A stretch of 64,000 nt of DNA from positions 7,750,001 to 7,814,000 of the forward strand of contig NZ_CP046171.1 of NCBI RefSeq assembly GCF_011801125.1, in the 5' to 3' direction. This document shows, piece by piece, positions 17,466-25,739 of the stretch. Position 1 is the first letter of the stretch, and every line of letters begins with the position of its first letter. A program made the position numbers and the translations under genes. The notes beneath the pieces are model-generated. The model was not told where the DNA came from and did no database searches. It worked only from the letters and a program-made list of their open reading frames with translations. This DNA comes from Nocardia brasiliensis (GTDB lineage: Bacteria > Actinomycetota > Actinomycetes > Mycobacteriales > Mycobacteriaceae).

Positions 17466-18884
17466 TCAACCGTTCTGCAGGAACCGGCCGAGCTGCGGCA
17501 CCGCCTCGCCCGGATGCTTGGCCGCGAAGCCCTCGCCGAGCGCCTGCAGCTTCCAGTCGTTGCCCACCCGGAAGACCTTGGCCATCGCCATCGCGGTGAA
17601 CGGCATCCCGCCCGCGAGGGTGTACCTGGCCAACTCCGCGTTGTTGGACCCGTCGACCAAGCGGCAGAACGCGTTCTGGATCTGCTCGAAGGTGTGGCCC
17701 TTGTAGGAGGTCACGATGAACACCAGCGTGCTCACGTGCGCCGGGATGCGGGTGAGGTCGACCAGGATCACCTCGTCGTCGCCCTCGCCCTCACCGGTGA
17801 GGTTGTCGCCCTGATGCCGGATCGAGCCGTCCTTGGAGGTCAGCTGCCCGTAGTAGGCGACGTCCACCGGGTTCATGTCGGCGAACATCACCACCGACGC
17901 GTCGAGGTCGACATCGACGGTGCGGTTGCCGAACATGCCGCGGCTCTTCACCGGATCCCAGCCCAGACCCATCTTGACGAAGGTCAGGGCGGTGCCGCCC
18001 TCCTTGCGCAGGGTCACCCGCTGACCCTTGGTCAGGCTGACCGGACGATCCTTGCTGAGGCTGACCTCGGCCGGCGGCTGCTGCGGCGGCGCGGCCGGCG
18101 GCCCCGGCTGCTGATATCCCTGCGGCTGGCCGGGCGGCGGGTAGCCACCCGGTCCGGGCGGCGGCGGGTAACCGGGGCCCGGCGGCGGGTAGCCCGGTCC
18201 GGGCGGCGGGTAACCCGGCCCCTGTGGCGGGTAGCCACCCTGCGCGAACTGCGGATCCTGTTGCGTCGGGTACGGCGGCGGGTAGTTCGGCGGCTGGGCC
18301 GGGGGCGGCGGCTGCGTCGGGTACGCGGGCGGCGGTGGCGGGGGCGGCGGCGCGGCCTGGGTCGCGGGCTGCGACGGCGAGTCGTCGACCGTCACGCCGT
18401 GGTCGGTGACCAGGGCGGCGAAACCGCCCGCGTAACCCTGCCCGACAGCACGCACCTTCCAGCTGCCCTGCCTGCGGTAGAGCTCGAGCGCGATCACGAT
18501 CGACTCGGTGCTCAACCCCTCGATCTGGTACTCGTACAACCGATTACCCGCCGTGTCCGACACGATCGCGGTCGGCGCCGGGAACCGGCCGAAGTTGCTT
18601 GTCGCGTCGTCGAGCGTGATCACGGCGCGGATCTGGTCGATGTCCGGCGGCACCGAGTTCAACGACACCGCGAGCGAGGCGGGCTGGCCCGCCGGGGCGG
18701 GCTGCAGGTTCACCCCGGGTCCGCTCGGCTGGTTGAAGAAGACGAAGTCCGCGTCGGAGCGGACCTTGCCCGTTTCGGTGACCAGTAGCGCGGACAGATC
18801 CGCCGGCGCCGTGAGCTGGATGGACACCACCACGTCGTTGGTGGCCAACGGACCGTTTTGGCCCTTGGCGAGTGTTGCGGACAA
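17466..18884 (-). CDS. Double TerD-domain protein with Pro/Gly-rich linker
   Basis: 472 residues. The first TerD domain (about 1-170) shows ADFVFFNQPSGPGV and ALELYRRQGSWKVRAVGQGYAGGF. A linker of about 95 residues is built of Pro, Gly and Tyr (repeated GPGYPPP). The second TerD domain (about 265-472) has KGQRVTLRKEGG, VDVDLDASVVMF and the acidic Ca-binding stretch GDNLTGEGEGDDE. TerD domains bind calcium and are thought to act at the membrane in Ter stress systems. It is divergent from the AIM24 operon and probably coexpressed with the following TerD fusion gene. Confidence 0.88.
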   Translation of the reverse strand: MSATLAKGQNGPLATNDVVVSIQLTAPADLSALLVTETGKVRSDADFVFFNQPSGPGVNLQPAPAGQPASLAVSLNSVPPDIDQIRAVITLDDATSNFGRFPAPTAIVSDTAGNRLYEYQIEGLSTESIVIALELYRRQGSWKVRAVGQGYAGGFAALVTDHGVTVDDSPSQPATQAAPPPPPPPPAYPTQPPPPAQPPNYPPPYPTQQDPQFAQGGYPPQGPGYPPPGPGYPPPGPGYPPPPGPGGYPPPGQPQGYQQPGPPAAPPQQPPAEVSLSKDRPVSLTKGQRVTLRKEGGTALTFVKMGLGWDPVKSRGMFGNRTVDVDLDASVVMFADMNPVDVAYYGQLTSKDGSIRHQGDNLTGEGEGDDEVILVDLTRIPAHVSTLVFIVTSYKGHTFEQIQNAFCRLVDGSNNAELARYTLAGGMPFTAMAMAKVFRVGNDWKLQALGEGFAAKHPGEAVPQLGRFLQNG

Positions 18885-19118
18885 GTTCGACCCTTCGCTT
18901 GTCGGTGCGTTCGAATGCCACTCTACGAGAAACGCGCGGGCCGCGGTTCCGGTAAACGCCGTGCTGGCCCCGCCGGTTCCCTCGGCATTCGCCCCGGCCG
19001 GACCGGCGCTGTGGATAGAATCCGTCGCGCTGCGCCTTATCCAGGTGACGAAACGCGGGCCGAATGTGGCGCGATTACCCCATATTCACTGATCGAGAAC
19101 AGCAGGGCAGACACCTCT

Positions 19119-19742
19119 ATGGCGCAACTCTTCGAACAATCCAAGAAGGTGATCGAGGCGCATCTCGCCGGAACCACACTCCGCGCGATTTCCGGCTCGA
19201 TGATCGCCTACGAGGGCAACGTCCAGTTCAAGTCGGCCGGTTTCGGCGGCGGCGACGGCGTGCTCGCCGGACTCAAGCGCCGGGCCACCGGCGAGAAGCT
19301 GTCGCTGATGGAGTGCTCGGGCAACGGCCGAGTGTTCTTCGCGGTGAACGGCCAGCATGTCACCGTGGTGAATCTGAACAACGAGACCCTGCAGGTGGAA
19401 TCGCAGCAGCTGCTCGCCTTCGCCGGCAACCTGCGCACCGACGTGCGCTTCGCCGGACTCCAGGGCGCGTCGACCGGCGCGGGCCTGTTCACCACCACGG
19501 TGACCGGTCAGGGCCAGGTCGCGCTGCTCTCGGCGGGCGGGCCGCTGATCCACCTCGAGGTGTCGCCGCAGTATCCGCTGGTGGTCGACCCGGACGCGTT
19601 CGTCGCGGCGCGCGGCAACCTCAATCAGTCGTTCATCACCGATATTTCGTGGCGTACCGCGGTCGGCCAGGGCGCGGGTGAGACGTTCTCACTGCGCTGG
19701 GACGGCCATGGCGTGGTGTTGATCCAGCCGGCGGAACGGTAA
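19119..19742 (+). CDS. AIM24 family protein, copy 1
   Basis: 207 residues from the ATG at 19119 (upstream codons in the same frame cover the intergenic region). AIM24/TIGR00266 beta-helical fold features: MIAYEGNVQFKSAG, GEKLSLMECSGNGRVFFAVNG, LLAFAGNLRTDV, GLFTTTVTGQGQVALLSAGG, PLVVDPDAFVAARGNL. It is the first of three consecutive paralogues. AIM24 proteins commonly accompany Ter loci. Their biochemical role is unknown, though a membrane or scaffold role is suspected. Confidence 0.85.
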   Translation: MAQLFEQSKKVIEAHLAGTTLRAISGSMIAYEGNVQFKSAGFGGGDGVLAGLKRRATGEKLSLMECSGNGRVFFAVNGQHVTVVNLNNETLQVESQQLLAFAGNLRTDVRFAGLQGASTGAGLFTTTVTGQGQVALLSAGGPLIHLEVSPQYPLVVDPDAFVAARGNLNQSFITDISWRTAVGQGAGETFSLRWDGHGVVLIQPAER

Positions 19743-19752
19743 GGGCGAGTAG

Positions 19753-20448
19753 ATGTTCGAGAAAGTCAACGGCAAGGTCGTCAAGATCAACGTCGGGATG
19801 TCGGGCGGGGTGGTCGCCCGCACCGGCGCGATGCTCTTCTACACCGGCGACGTTTCCTTTGCGCCGCACCAGATTCCGGGCGGCCAGGGCATGGGCGGCG
19901 GCGGGCTGATGCGCATGGCAGGCCGCATGATGGCCGGTGAACACGAGCGCACCATGCTGGCCCAGGGCACCGGCGAGGTGCATTACGGTTACGCCGGGCT
20001 GGAAGTCCATGTGGTGCACCTGCAGCCGGGCGCGACCCTGCGGGTCGAGGCCTCACGCCTGCTCGCCAACACCGCCGGATTGCAGAGTTCGATTGTCTCG
20101 GTGATGAGTTCGGGCGGCGGTGGCGGTGGCGGCGGCCTGATGGGCGCGCTGCGCGGCGCCGCCTCCGGCGCGCTCACCGGACAGGGCATGTTCACCACCC
20201 AGCTTTCCGGTCAGGGCTCGGCGGTGCTGCTCGGCCACGGCGGCTTCCTGGAATTGCCAGTGGGCGGGCCCAATCCGATCGTGGTCGACCCGCAGGCCTT
20301 CGTCGCCGCGTACGGCAATGTGCAAACCGAGCTGAAGACCGCACTCAGCTGGCGGGACGCGGTCGGTCGCGGCGCGGGCGAGGCGATGCAATTGCATTGT
20401 GTCGGACAGGGAGTGGTGTACGTGCAGGCCTCCGAAGAGAAGTTGTGA
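19753..20448 (+). CDS. AIM24 family protein, copy 2
   Basis: 231 residues. ATG at 19753 lies 10 nt after the first copy. It shares LFYTGDVSF, GEVHYGYAGLEVHVVHL, LLANTAGLQSSIV, GMFTTQLSGQGSAVLLGHGG, NPIVVDPQAFVAAYGNV and WRDAVGRGAGEAMQL. A glycine-rich insertion (MSSGGGGGGGGLMGALRG) occurs before the last repeat, and an upstream Gly/Met-rich stretch (QGMGGGGLMRMAGRMM) interrupts the first. These suggest a membrane-interacting or flexible segment. Confidence 0.85.
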   Translation: MFEKVNGKVVKINVGMSGGVVARTGAMLFYTGDVSFAPHQIPGGQGMGGGGLMRMAGRMMAGEHERTMLAQGTGEVHYGYAGLEVHVVHLQPGATLRVEASRLLANTAGLQSSIVSVMSSGGGGGGGGLMGALRGAASGALTGQGMFTTQLSGQGSAVLLGHGGFLELPVGGPNPIVVDPQAFVAAYGNVQTELKTALSWRDAVGRGAGEAMQLHCVGQGVVYVQASEEKL

Positions 20449-20450
20449 CC

Positions 20451-21215
20451 ATGGCTGACATCTTGAACCCGATGAATCTCGGGGAGAGCGACAACATTCC
20501 GGGCAACAACTACGCGTACTGCATCGACCTGAACAAGCCATGGTTCATGCGCAAGGGCGCGATGATCGCCTATTACGGCGACATGCGCTTCCAGACGCTC
20601 ACCCACGGTCTGCAGGGCGGGCTGTTGCAGATGGTGGCGCAGCAATTCTCCGCGCCGCTGTTCACCGGCGACTACGTCGTCGCGCAGGGCCACGGCAAGC
20701 TGATCATCGGCGACCGCGGCTACGACATCAATTCCTATGATCTCGAGGACAACGGCAACCTCACCATCCGCGCCGCCAACCTGCTCGCGTTCGAGCCGGG
20801 GCTGTCGCTGAACCAGTCCATCGTGCCCGGGTTCCTGACGCTGATCGGCACCGGCAAGTTCCTCGCCTCCTCCAACGGACCGGTCATGTTCGCCGAACCG
20901 CCGCTGCGGGTCGACCCGGAATCACTGGTCGGCTGGGCCGACTGCCCGTCGCCGAGCCATCACTACGACGAGCGCTGGATCGGCAGCTTTCTCGCCGCCG
21001 GCGCGGCCCGGTTCGGCGTGAACTCCGGTGAGGAACGGCAGTTCGATTTCACCGGCGCGGGCACGGTGCTCATCCAGTCCAGCGAGAAGGTGCTCAGCGA
21101 CGAGATGCTGGTCCGCACCATCGAGGGACAGATCCAGAGCGGTATCACCCCGCCCGGTCTGCAACGACTACAGGCCACCATCATGCAGCAGCTCGGCGGC
21201 CAGCAGCACTACTGA
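20451..21215 (+). CDS. AIM24 family protein, copy 3
   Basis: 254 residues. ATG at 20451 lies 2 nt after the stop of copy 2, so the three genes form one coupled operon. MIAYYGDMRFQT, LFTGDYVVAQGHGKLIIGDRGYDINSYDLEDN, NLLAFEPGLSLNQSIVPGFLTLIGTGKFLASSNG and PLRVDPESLVGW are AIM24 features. The C-terminus is longer (SEKVLSDEMLVRTIEGQIQSGITPPGLQRLQATIMQQL). It is the most diverged copy of the three. Confidence 0.85.
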   Translation: MADILNPMNLGESDNIPGNNYAYCIDLNKPWFMRKGAMIAYYGDMRFQTLTHGLQGGLLQMVAQQFSAPLFTGDYVVAQGHGKLIIGDRGYDINSYDLEDNGNLTIRAANLLAFEPGLSLNQSIVPGFLTLIGTGKFLASSNGPVMFAEPPLRVDPESLVGWADCPSPSHHYDERWIGSFLAAGAARFGVNSGEERQFDFTGAGTVLIQSSEKVLSDEMLVRTIEGQIQSGITPPGLQRLQATIMQQLGGQQHY

Positions 21216-21325
21216 CCGGCCCCAGGAGTAGGCCGAGATCCTCCCCGAGGTCGTCCGTTCGGAGGACTCGCCGCGCTTCGGCGCGCGGTTAGCGTTCCGG
21301 CAGGACTTCTTGCCGGGAGGGCATC

Positions 21326-22243
21326 ATGAGCGTCGGATTGCTGATCGCCGTGTGCGTCGGCGCGGTCGTGCTGATCGTGAAACGGTTCGCCGGGGAGCCG
21401 GTGGACGCGCGCGATACGTTCGTCACGCCGCTGATCCTGGTGGGCATCGGCGTGTACAGCGTCATCCACGTCCAGGGACTCAGCGGCGCCGATATCGGCT
21501 GGCTGGTGCTCGGGGCGGTGGTCGGCATCGCGTTCGGCGCGGTACGCGGCACCACCACGATCCTGTTCGAGCGCGACGGCTACCTCTGCCAGCGGTACAC
21601 GGTGAAAACCCTCGCCGTATGGGGTGTCTCAGCCGTCGCGGGCTTCGGTGTCAGCGCACTCGGCAGCGTCATGGGGCTGCACCCGGAGGCCAGGCCGATC
21701 ACCCTCTCGATCGGCGTCGGCATGCTCGGCGAAATGCTCACCCTCGGCCTGCGCGCACTGTCCACCGGCATCCCGTTCGCCCCGGCCAAACGCGCCGGCG
21801 GGACCACGAACCGCCAAGGCGCGCAGGACATCTCGTCGACGCTCGATCGATTCCTGCGCAACCTCGGCCACCCGGGCTCCGCCGACCCGCACCGCGACAC
21901 CACATCTGCGGACTCCGCGCCGCGGAACCCGGGCTCGGCCGACCGACTCCCGGGCTCCGCCGACCGGCAGGCAGGATGGGGCTCCGGGCACCCGGGCGCG
22001 GGCGACGGACGCCGCGACTCCACCGCGTATCCAGGCTCCGCGCCGCGGTACTCGGGTTACCCGCCGCGGGAGCACCCTCGTGAGCACGGCTCCGGTCCCC
22101 TTTCGCGGGACCGCTACCCCGGCGATCCAGCCGACGGCCGCCGCGGCGAGCCGGGTGGACCAGTCGGCGACTACCCGCCCCGCCTCGACCGCTCCCCCAG
22201 CTTTCGCGACGGCCTCGATTGGCTACGCGACCGCCGCCTCTGA
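21326..22243 (+). CDS. Membrane protein with disordered Pro/Ser/Gly C-terminus
   Basis: 305 residues. The N-terminal 150 residues contain four to five hydrophobic helices (LLIAVCVGAVVLIV, FVTPLILVGIGVYSVIHV, IGWLVLGAVVGIAFGAVRGTTTILF, VWGVSAVAGFGVSALG, ITLSIGVGMLGEMLTLGL), resembling DUF1453/CcdC-like proteins. The C-terminal half is low-complexity with imperfect repeats of PGSADR/PGSAPR, probably disordered. ATG at 21326 has GGGAGGG at 21315-21321. Function unknown. It follows the AIM24 operon by 110 nt and may extend it. Confidence 0.7.
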   Translation: MSVGLLIAVCVGAVVLIVKRFAGEPVDARDTFVTPLILVGIGVYSVIHVQGLSGADIGWLVLGAVVGIAFGAVRGTTTILFERDGYLCQRYTVKTLAVWGVSAVAGFGVSALGSVMGLHPEARPITLSIGVGMLGEMLTLGLRALSTGIPFAPAKRAGGTTNRQGAQDISSTLDRFLRNLGHPGSADPHRDTTSADSAPRNPGSADRLPGSADRQAGWGSGHPGAGDGRRDSTAYPGSAPRYSGYPPREHPREHGSGPLSRDRYPGDPADGRRGEPGGPVGDYPPRLDRSPSFRDGLDWLRDRRL

Positions 22244-22283
22244 GGTACTGCCCGCTCCGCTCGAGGGTTCCGCACCCTGCTAG

Positions 22284-22433
22284 GGCTGTCTCATAGGCCC
22301 GGCCGGATGTCGCTGCGGTCAGCTCCTAGCCCGGCAAGGCGGAGGAAGAGCCGATTGCGGGGTCGTATCGGGACGACAACGCGGCCAGGTGGCGAGCTGA
22401 ACCGCGGCGCCGGATGGGTTTATGGGACAAGCC
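22284..22433. repeat. MITE-like element A (150 nt)
   Basis: Non-coding sequence whose ends form an imperfect inverted repeat: GGCTGTCTCATA at 22284-22295 against TATGGGACAAGCC at 22421-22433. Its interior resembles a second stretch at 23402-23530 in the same orientation. Shared blocks include CAGCTC, CCCGGCA, GAGCCGAT and an exact GACGACAACGCGG (22372-22384). It ends 9 nt before the epimerase stop codon. Confidence 0.5.
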
Positions 22434-22441
22434 GAGCAGTG

Positions 22442-23347
22442 TCAGGGAGCGCGGGTGGACCATGCGTCGCGCAGGATCGCGGAGATCGACGAGTGGACGG
22501 GGGTCCAGTGCAGTTCTCGGTGCGCGCGGGTGCTGTCGCTGACCAATCGAGGCGGTTCGGGTTGGGACGGTTGGTGTTTCACGGGGATAGGGCGACCGGT
22601 GACCTCGCGTGCCGCGGCGATCAGCTCGCGCACGCTGGTGCCCGTGCCGCTGCCGATGTTGTACGTGCGGCAGTTCGGTAGGTCCGGCTGATCGATGGCT
22701 GCCGCGAAAGCCTCTGCGGCGTCACGGATATGGAGGTAGTCGCGCACGGCGGTGCCGTCGCCGTTGACGGTGAGCACCCGGCTCTCCCCCGCCGCGGCGG
22801 CGAGGATGCGCGGGATGATCCGGGTCGGGTCGCGATCGTCACCGCCCGCGATGTTGAACAGGCGCAGGACGACCGCGTCGAGGGCGCCGGTGGCGGCCTG
22901 CGCGGCGAGTACCGCCTCGGCGGCGTGTTTGCTCACCGCGTAGGGATGCGGCGGGCGCTGCGGCAGGTCCTCGGACATCGGCTGCGTGGCGGGCGTCCCG
23001 TAGATCGCGGCGGTCGAGGCGAAGACCAGCCTTCGCGTCCCGCTCGCGGCCAGCGCCCGCAGCAGCGCGACGGTGCCGCCCACGTTGACCTCGAAATAGC
23101 CCAGCGGATCGGCGAACGATTCGCGAACCCGGGTGCACCCGGCCAGATGACAGACCGCGTCCACGTCCCGCACCGCCACGGCAAGCGCGGCGGGATCGCG
23201 CAGGTCGGCGGAGCGCACCGGTACGCCCGCGGGGACACGCGAGCGGTCGTGCCGCACCAACCCGACCACCTCGTGCCCACCGGCACGCAACGCCGCGACC
23301 ACCGCGGCACCCAGGTAACCGTTCGCTCCCGTCACCAGTACCCGCAC
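22442..23347 (-). CDS. NAD-dependent epimerase/dehydratase (GalE-like)
   Basis: 301-residue extended-SDR enzyme. GTG at 23347 starts VRVLVTGANGYLGAAVV (TGxxGxxG NAD site) and has GAAAGGA upstream; the longer open frame covers repeat B and is rejected. DAVCHLAG, VNVGGTVALL, the catalytic YAVSK (Tyr and Lys of YxxxK) and RLFNIAGGDDRDP are UDP-sugar 4-epimerase features. TYNIGSGTGTSVRELI is the usual C-terminal motif. The substrate is probably a nucleotide sugar. Repeats A and B flank the gene. Confidence 0.85.
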   Translation of the reverse strand: MRVLVTGANGYLGAAVVAALRAGGHEVVGLVRHDRSRVPAGVPVRSADLRDPAALAVAVRDVDAVCHLAGCTRVRESFADPLGYFEVNVGGTVALLRALAASGTRRLVFASTAAIYGTPATQPMSEDLPQRPPHPYAVSKHAAEAVLAAQAATGALDAVVLRLFNIAGGDDRDPTRIIPRILAAAAGESRVLTVNGDGTAVRDYLHIRDAAEAFAAAIDQPDLPNCRTYNIGSGTGTSVRELIAAAREVTGRPIPVKHQPSQPEPPRLVSDSTRAHRELHWTPVHSSISAILRDAWSTRAP

Positions 23348-23401
23348 ACGCGTCCTTTCGTCCCCTGGATCGTGCCAGGTCGCGGGCCTCGGTCTCGTGC
23401 C

Positions 23402-23530
23402 GAAGTCCGGACGGATGCCGCCACGGTTCAGCTCGTCGCCCGGCAGGGCAGCCGAGGAGCCGATACCGGGTTGTCTCGTTGACGACAACGCGGCGAGCCG
23501 GACTGCGGAGGCACCGGACTTATCAGGGCC
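23402..23530. repeat. MITE-like element B (diverged copy of element A)
   Basis: A direct-orientation relative of 22296-22427. It shares CGGATG.CG, CAGCTC, CCCGGCA, GAGCCGAT and GACGACAACGCGG (23481-23493), and ends in CCGGACTTATCAGGG where copy A ends in CCGGATGGGTTTATGGG. By eye the two are roughly 70% alike. It lies between the epimerase start and the end of the MBL gene. Confidence 0.5.
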
Positions 23531-24327
23531 TAGTTGTAGCGGCTGAACTCCCACGGGTCGTGCGCGCTGAACACCGAGACCTCGTCGGCGTGCTCGCGCA
23601 CGAGTTCACGCAGCCGCGCCTGGGTGCCGACGCGCAGGTCGTGATGCACCTCCGAGCTGGTCTGCACGACGTCCATGATCGGGTGCGGGTGATGGGGCCG
23701 CGTCAGCTCGCGGTGGTAGTAGTAGGCGTCGCCGCAGTGCAGCAGCCATCGGTCGTCGTCGCGCACCGCGACTCCGGTGTGGCCCGCGGTGTGCCCTCCG
23801 AGCGGGATCAGCTTGAAGTCCGCCGACAGCCCGGCCACCGGTGTCGCCTGGAAACCGAACCAGTCCTCCTCCCCGTCCGGGTGATAGGTGACCCAGTCCG
23901 GACCGTGGGCCCAATGTGCTTCGCGGTAGCGGTAATTCGAGCCTTCGTCCCGCACCGCCGCCAGTTCGGCGGCGAGCACGTGCACCTTCGCGTGCGGAAA
24001 GTCGGGCAGGCCACCGCAGTGGTCGACGTCGAGGTGGGTGAGGATGATGTGGCGCACGTCGGCGGGCGCGTAGCCGAGCCGGGAGACCTGCCGGATCGCG
24101 GTCTCGTCCTCGTCGAGCACCGGTGCCGCCATGGTCACCCAGTCCGCGCCGAGCGTGCCCGCCGGGTCGCGGATATCGCCGAGGCCAAGCCCCGTCTCGA
24201 CGAGAACCAGTCCTTCCGAAGCGGTTTCGACCAGCAGGCAGTGATTGACCGCGGCCGCCGGGGCCGGACCCGCGTAGGTCGCCTCGATCTGTCGCAGCGA
24301 CCCGCAATTGAGGTGGTGAATCTTCAT
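23530..24327 (-). CDS. MBL-fold metallohydrolase (lactonase-like)
   Basis: A 265-residue metallo-beta-lactamase-fold hydrolase. The metal-binding motif HLDVDHCGG is HxDxDH as in N-acyl homoserine lactonases. GHTAGHTGV supplies another His, HCGDAYYYH the bridging Asp, and SAHDPWEF the last His. NHCLLVET, LVETGLGLGDI and LPDFPHAKVHVLAAELAAV are also lactonase-like. It is divergent from a MerR regulator, and its promoter has the 19-bp spacer typical of MerR activation. The ATG at 24327 lies only a few bases past the -10 hexamer, suggesting a leaderless mRNA. The substrate is unknown. Confidence 0.85.
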   Translation of the reverse strand: MKIHHLNCGSLRQIEATYAGPAPAAAVNHCLLVETASEGLVLVETGLGLGDIRDPAGTLGADWVTMAAPVLDEDETAIRQVSRLGYAPADVRHIILTHLDVDHCGGLPDFPHAKVHVLAAELAAVRDEGSNYRYREAHWAHGPDWVTYHPDGEEDWFGFQATPVAGLSADFKLIPLGGHTAGHTGVAVRDDDRWLLHCGDAYYYHRELTRPHHPHPIMDVVQTSSEVHHDLRVGTQARLRELVREHADEVSVFSAHDPWEFSRYN

Positions 24328-24334
24328 GGCGAGT

Positions 24335-24365
24335 AGTGTTCAACTTGAAGCGCGCTTGAAGTCAA
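24335..24365 (-). promoter_or_regulatory. MerR-type promoter with 19-bp spacer for the MBL gene
   Basis: On the minus strand, -35 TTGACT (24365-24360) and -10 AACACT (24340-24335) are separated by exactly 19 nt. The spacer carries the dyad ACTT-n2-AGCGCGCT-n2-AAGT. Overlong 19-bp spacers with a central dyad are the hallmark of promoters untwisted by MerR-family activators. The ATG at 24327 would fall at about +1. Confidence 0.6.
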
Positions 24366-24373
24366 GGAGAACC

Positions 24374-24808
24374 ATGGCCGCCACCCTGCTCGACATCGCC
24401 GAGGTCGCCGCGCACTCCGGACTCGCCCCCTCGGCCCTGCGGTTCTACGAACAGCGCGGCCTCATCGCTTCGGCGGGCCGCAACGGATTACGCCGGACCT
24501 ATCACCCCGAGGTGCTCAGCCGCCTGGAGATGATCACCTGCGCGCGCGAGGCCGGATTCAGCATTGCCGAGATCGCCCGATTCACCCGCGCCACACCCCG
24601 CGACGCAGGCATCCGGGCGAGTATGGCGCGGAAGGCCGACGAGCTGGAGGACGAGATCGCGCGACTGATCCGCATGCGCGAGGCCCTGCGCCACGCCACC
24701 ACCTGCACGCACGAGGTGCTGGTTGACTGCCCGGATTTCAAAAGCACGCTGACGAACCCGACGCCGCGTGCGGACCGCGCGCCACGCCGTCGCACCGGCG
24801 CACGCTGA
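24374..24808 (+). CDS. MerR family transcriptional regulator (SoxR-like)
   Basis: 144 residues from the ATG at 24374, with AAGGAG at 24364-24369. The MerR winged helix is clear: LLDIAEVAAHSGLAPSALRFYEQRGLIASAGRNGLRRTYHPEVLSRLEMI, followed by a dimerisation helix (ASMARKADELEDEIARLIRMREAL). The C-terminus contains two Cys (TTCTHEVLVDCPDF), at positions where metal- or redox-sensing MerR proteins carry ligands. It probably controls the divergent MBL gene through the promoter between them. Confidence 0.85.
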   Translation: MAATLLDIAEVAAHSGLAPSALRFYEQRGLIASAGRNGLRRTYHPEVLSRLEMITCAREAGFSIAEIARFTRATPRDAGIRASMARKADELEDEIARLIRMREALRHATTCTHEVLVDCPDFKSTLTNPTPRADRAPRRRTGAR

Positions 24809-24809
24809 C

Positions 24810-25679
24810 TCAATCCTCTTGCGGCGGCGATCCTTTGATGAACCAGTTGATGATCTCCTCGCCCGCGAGGATGCCGGTGGCCCTGGTGACGGTGAGGTTC
24901 GGATGGGTCCAGTTGAGATGTTCGAGTTCACCGTGCCTCGGCCGGATGGCGTAGTCGGCGGCGCGCAGCATGTCGGCGTCCAGCGCTCCGTCTCCTGCGG
25001 CGAAAGTCCTTGCCTCGGTGGCGAGTTCGCCGGACTCGAATAGCCTGCGGCGCACCTCGGCGACCGCGTGGCTCTTGCAGACCACGTGCGGCATCGTGTA
25101 GATCTTGCGGCCCTGCTGGGAGGCGGACCAGCCACGAGGACGGCACCATGCGTCCCATTCGGCGAGGAATCCCGCTGGCACTTCTTTCGGACGCACCACC
25201 AGGTAGCAGAACAGATCGTCGGCGACGCGGAACTTGGTGACCCACCCGTCGCCGATGCGGGCGCGTAGTTCGGTGGTGATCTCGGACAGTGTGGCGCCGC
25301 CCGCGCGCACCTTGGCGTCGATATCGATGCGCCAGCGCAGATCGGGGACGCCGTCGACGAGAATATTGCCGCCGTTACTGGTGATGGCGTAACGCCATGG
25401 CGCACCGGGCAATCGGATCCGATTGAACTGTTTGATGGTGCGGGTGGTGGTCGGCACGACCGCGGCGGGCTGGGTGAGGGTCTGCATCCGGAGCGCGGCG
25501 GCGGTCGTCATGAACGACAGCGGGGCACCCTCGAGGTGTTCCACGCAGACCGTCGGCACCTCGGGATGGGCGTTGAAGGCATTGCGCGAGTAGATCATCG
25601 TTCGGTCCAGGTCGGTGGCGACCAGTGTGTGTCTTCGTAGTCGACCGTGACCCATCATCCGCTCTGCCCCATCATCCAC
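24810..25679 (-). CDS. HAD family hydrolase of the Ter locus
   Basis: 289 residues. HAD motifs: LVATDLDRTMIY (motif I, DxDxT), ITSNGG (motif II), KSHAVAEVR (motif III Lys) and FAAGDGALDADML (motif IV, GDGxxD). In Ter loci such HAD enzymes accompany PRTase, TRSP and HpcH-type lyase genes in a predicted nucleoside-like metabolite pathway (published comparative genomics of the Ter system). GTG at 25679 is given; ATG at 25658 or 25655 is equally possible and would remove a poorly conserved start. It lies 60 nt after the PRTase fusion gene and is probably cotranscribed. Confidence 0.8.
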   Translation of the reverse strand: MDDGAERMMGHGRLRRHTLVATDLDRTMIYSRNAFNAHPEVPTVCVEHLEGAPLSFMTTAAALRMQTLTQPAAVVPTTTRTIKQFNRIRLPGAPWRYAITSNGGNILVDGVPDLRWRIDIDAKVRAGGATLSEITTELRARIGDGWVTKFRVADDLFCYLVVRPKEVPAGFLAEWDAWCRPRGWSASQQGRKIYTMPHVVCKSHAVAEVRRRLFESGELATEARTFAAGDGALDADMLRAADYAIRPRHGELEHLNWTHPNLTVTRATGILAGEEIINWFIKGSPPQED

Positions 25680-25739
25680 TCAGCTCTATCATCAACCCGG
25701 CTCCGTCATCTGCTCGGTTCCATCCTCTGATCGGTTCCG

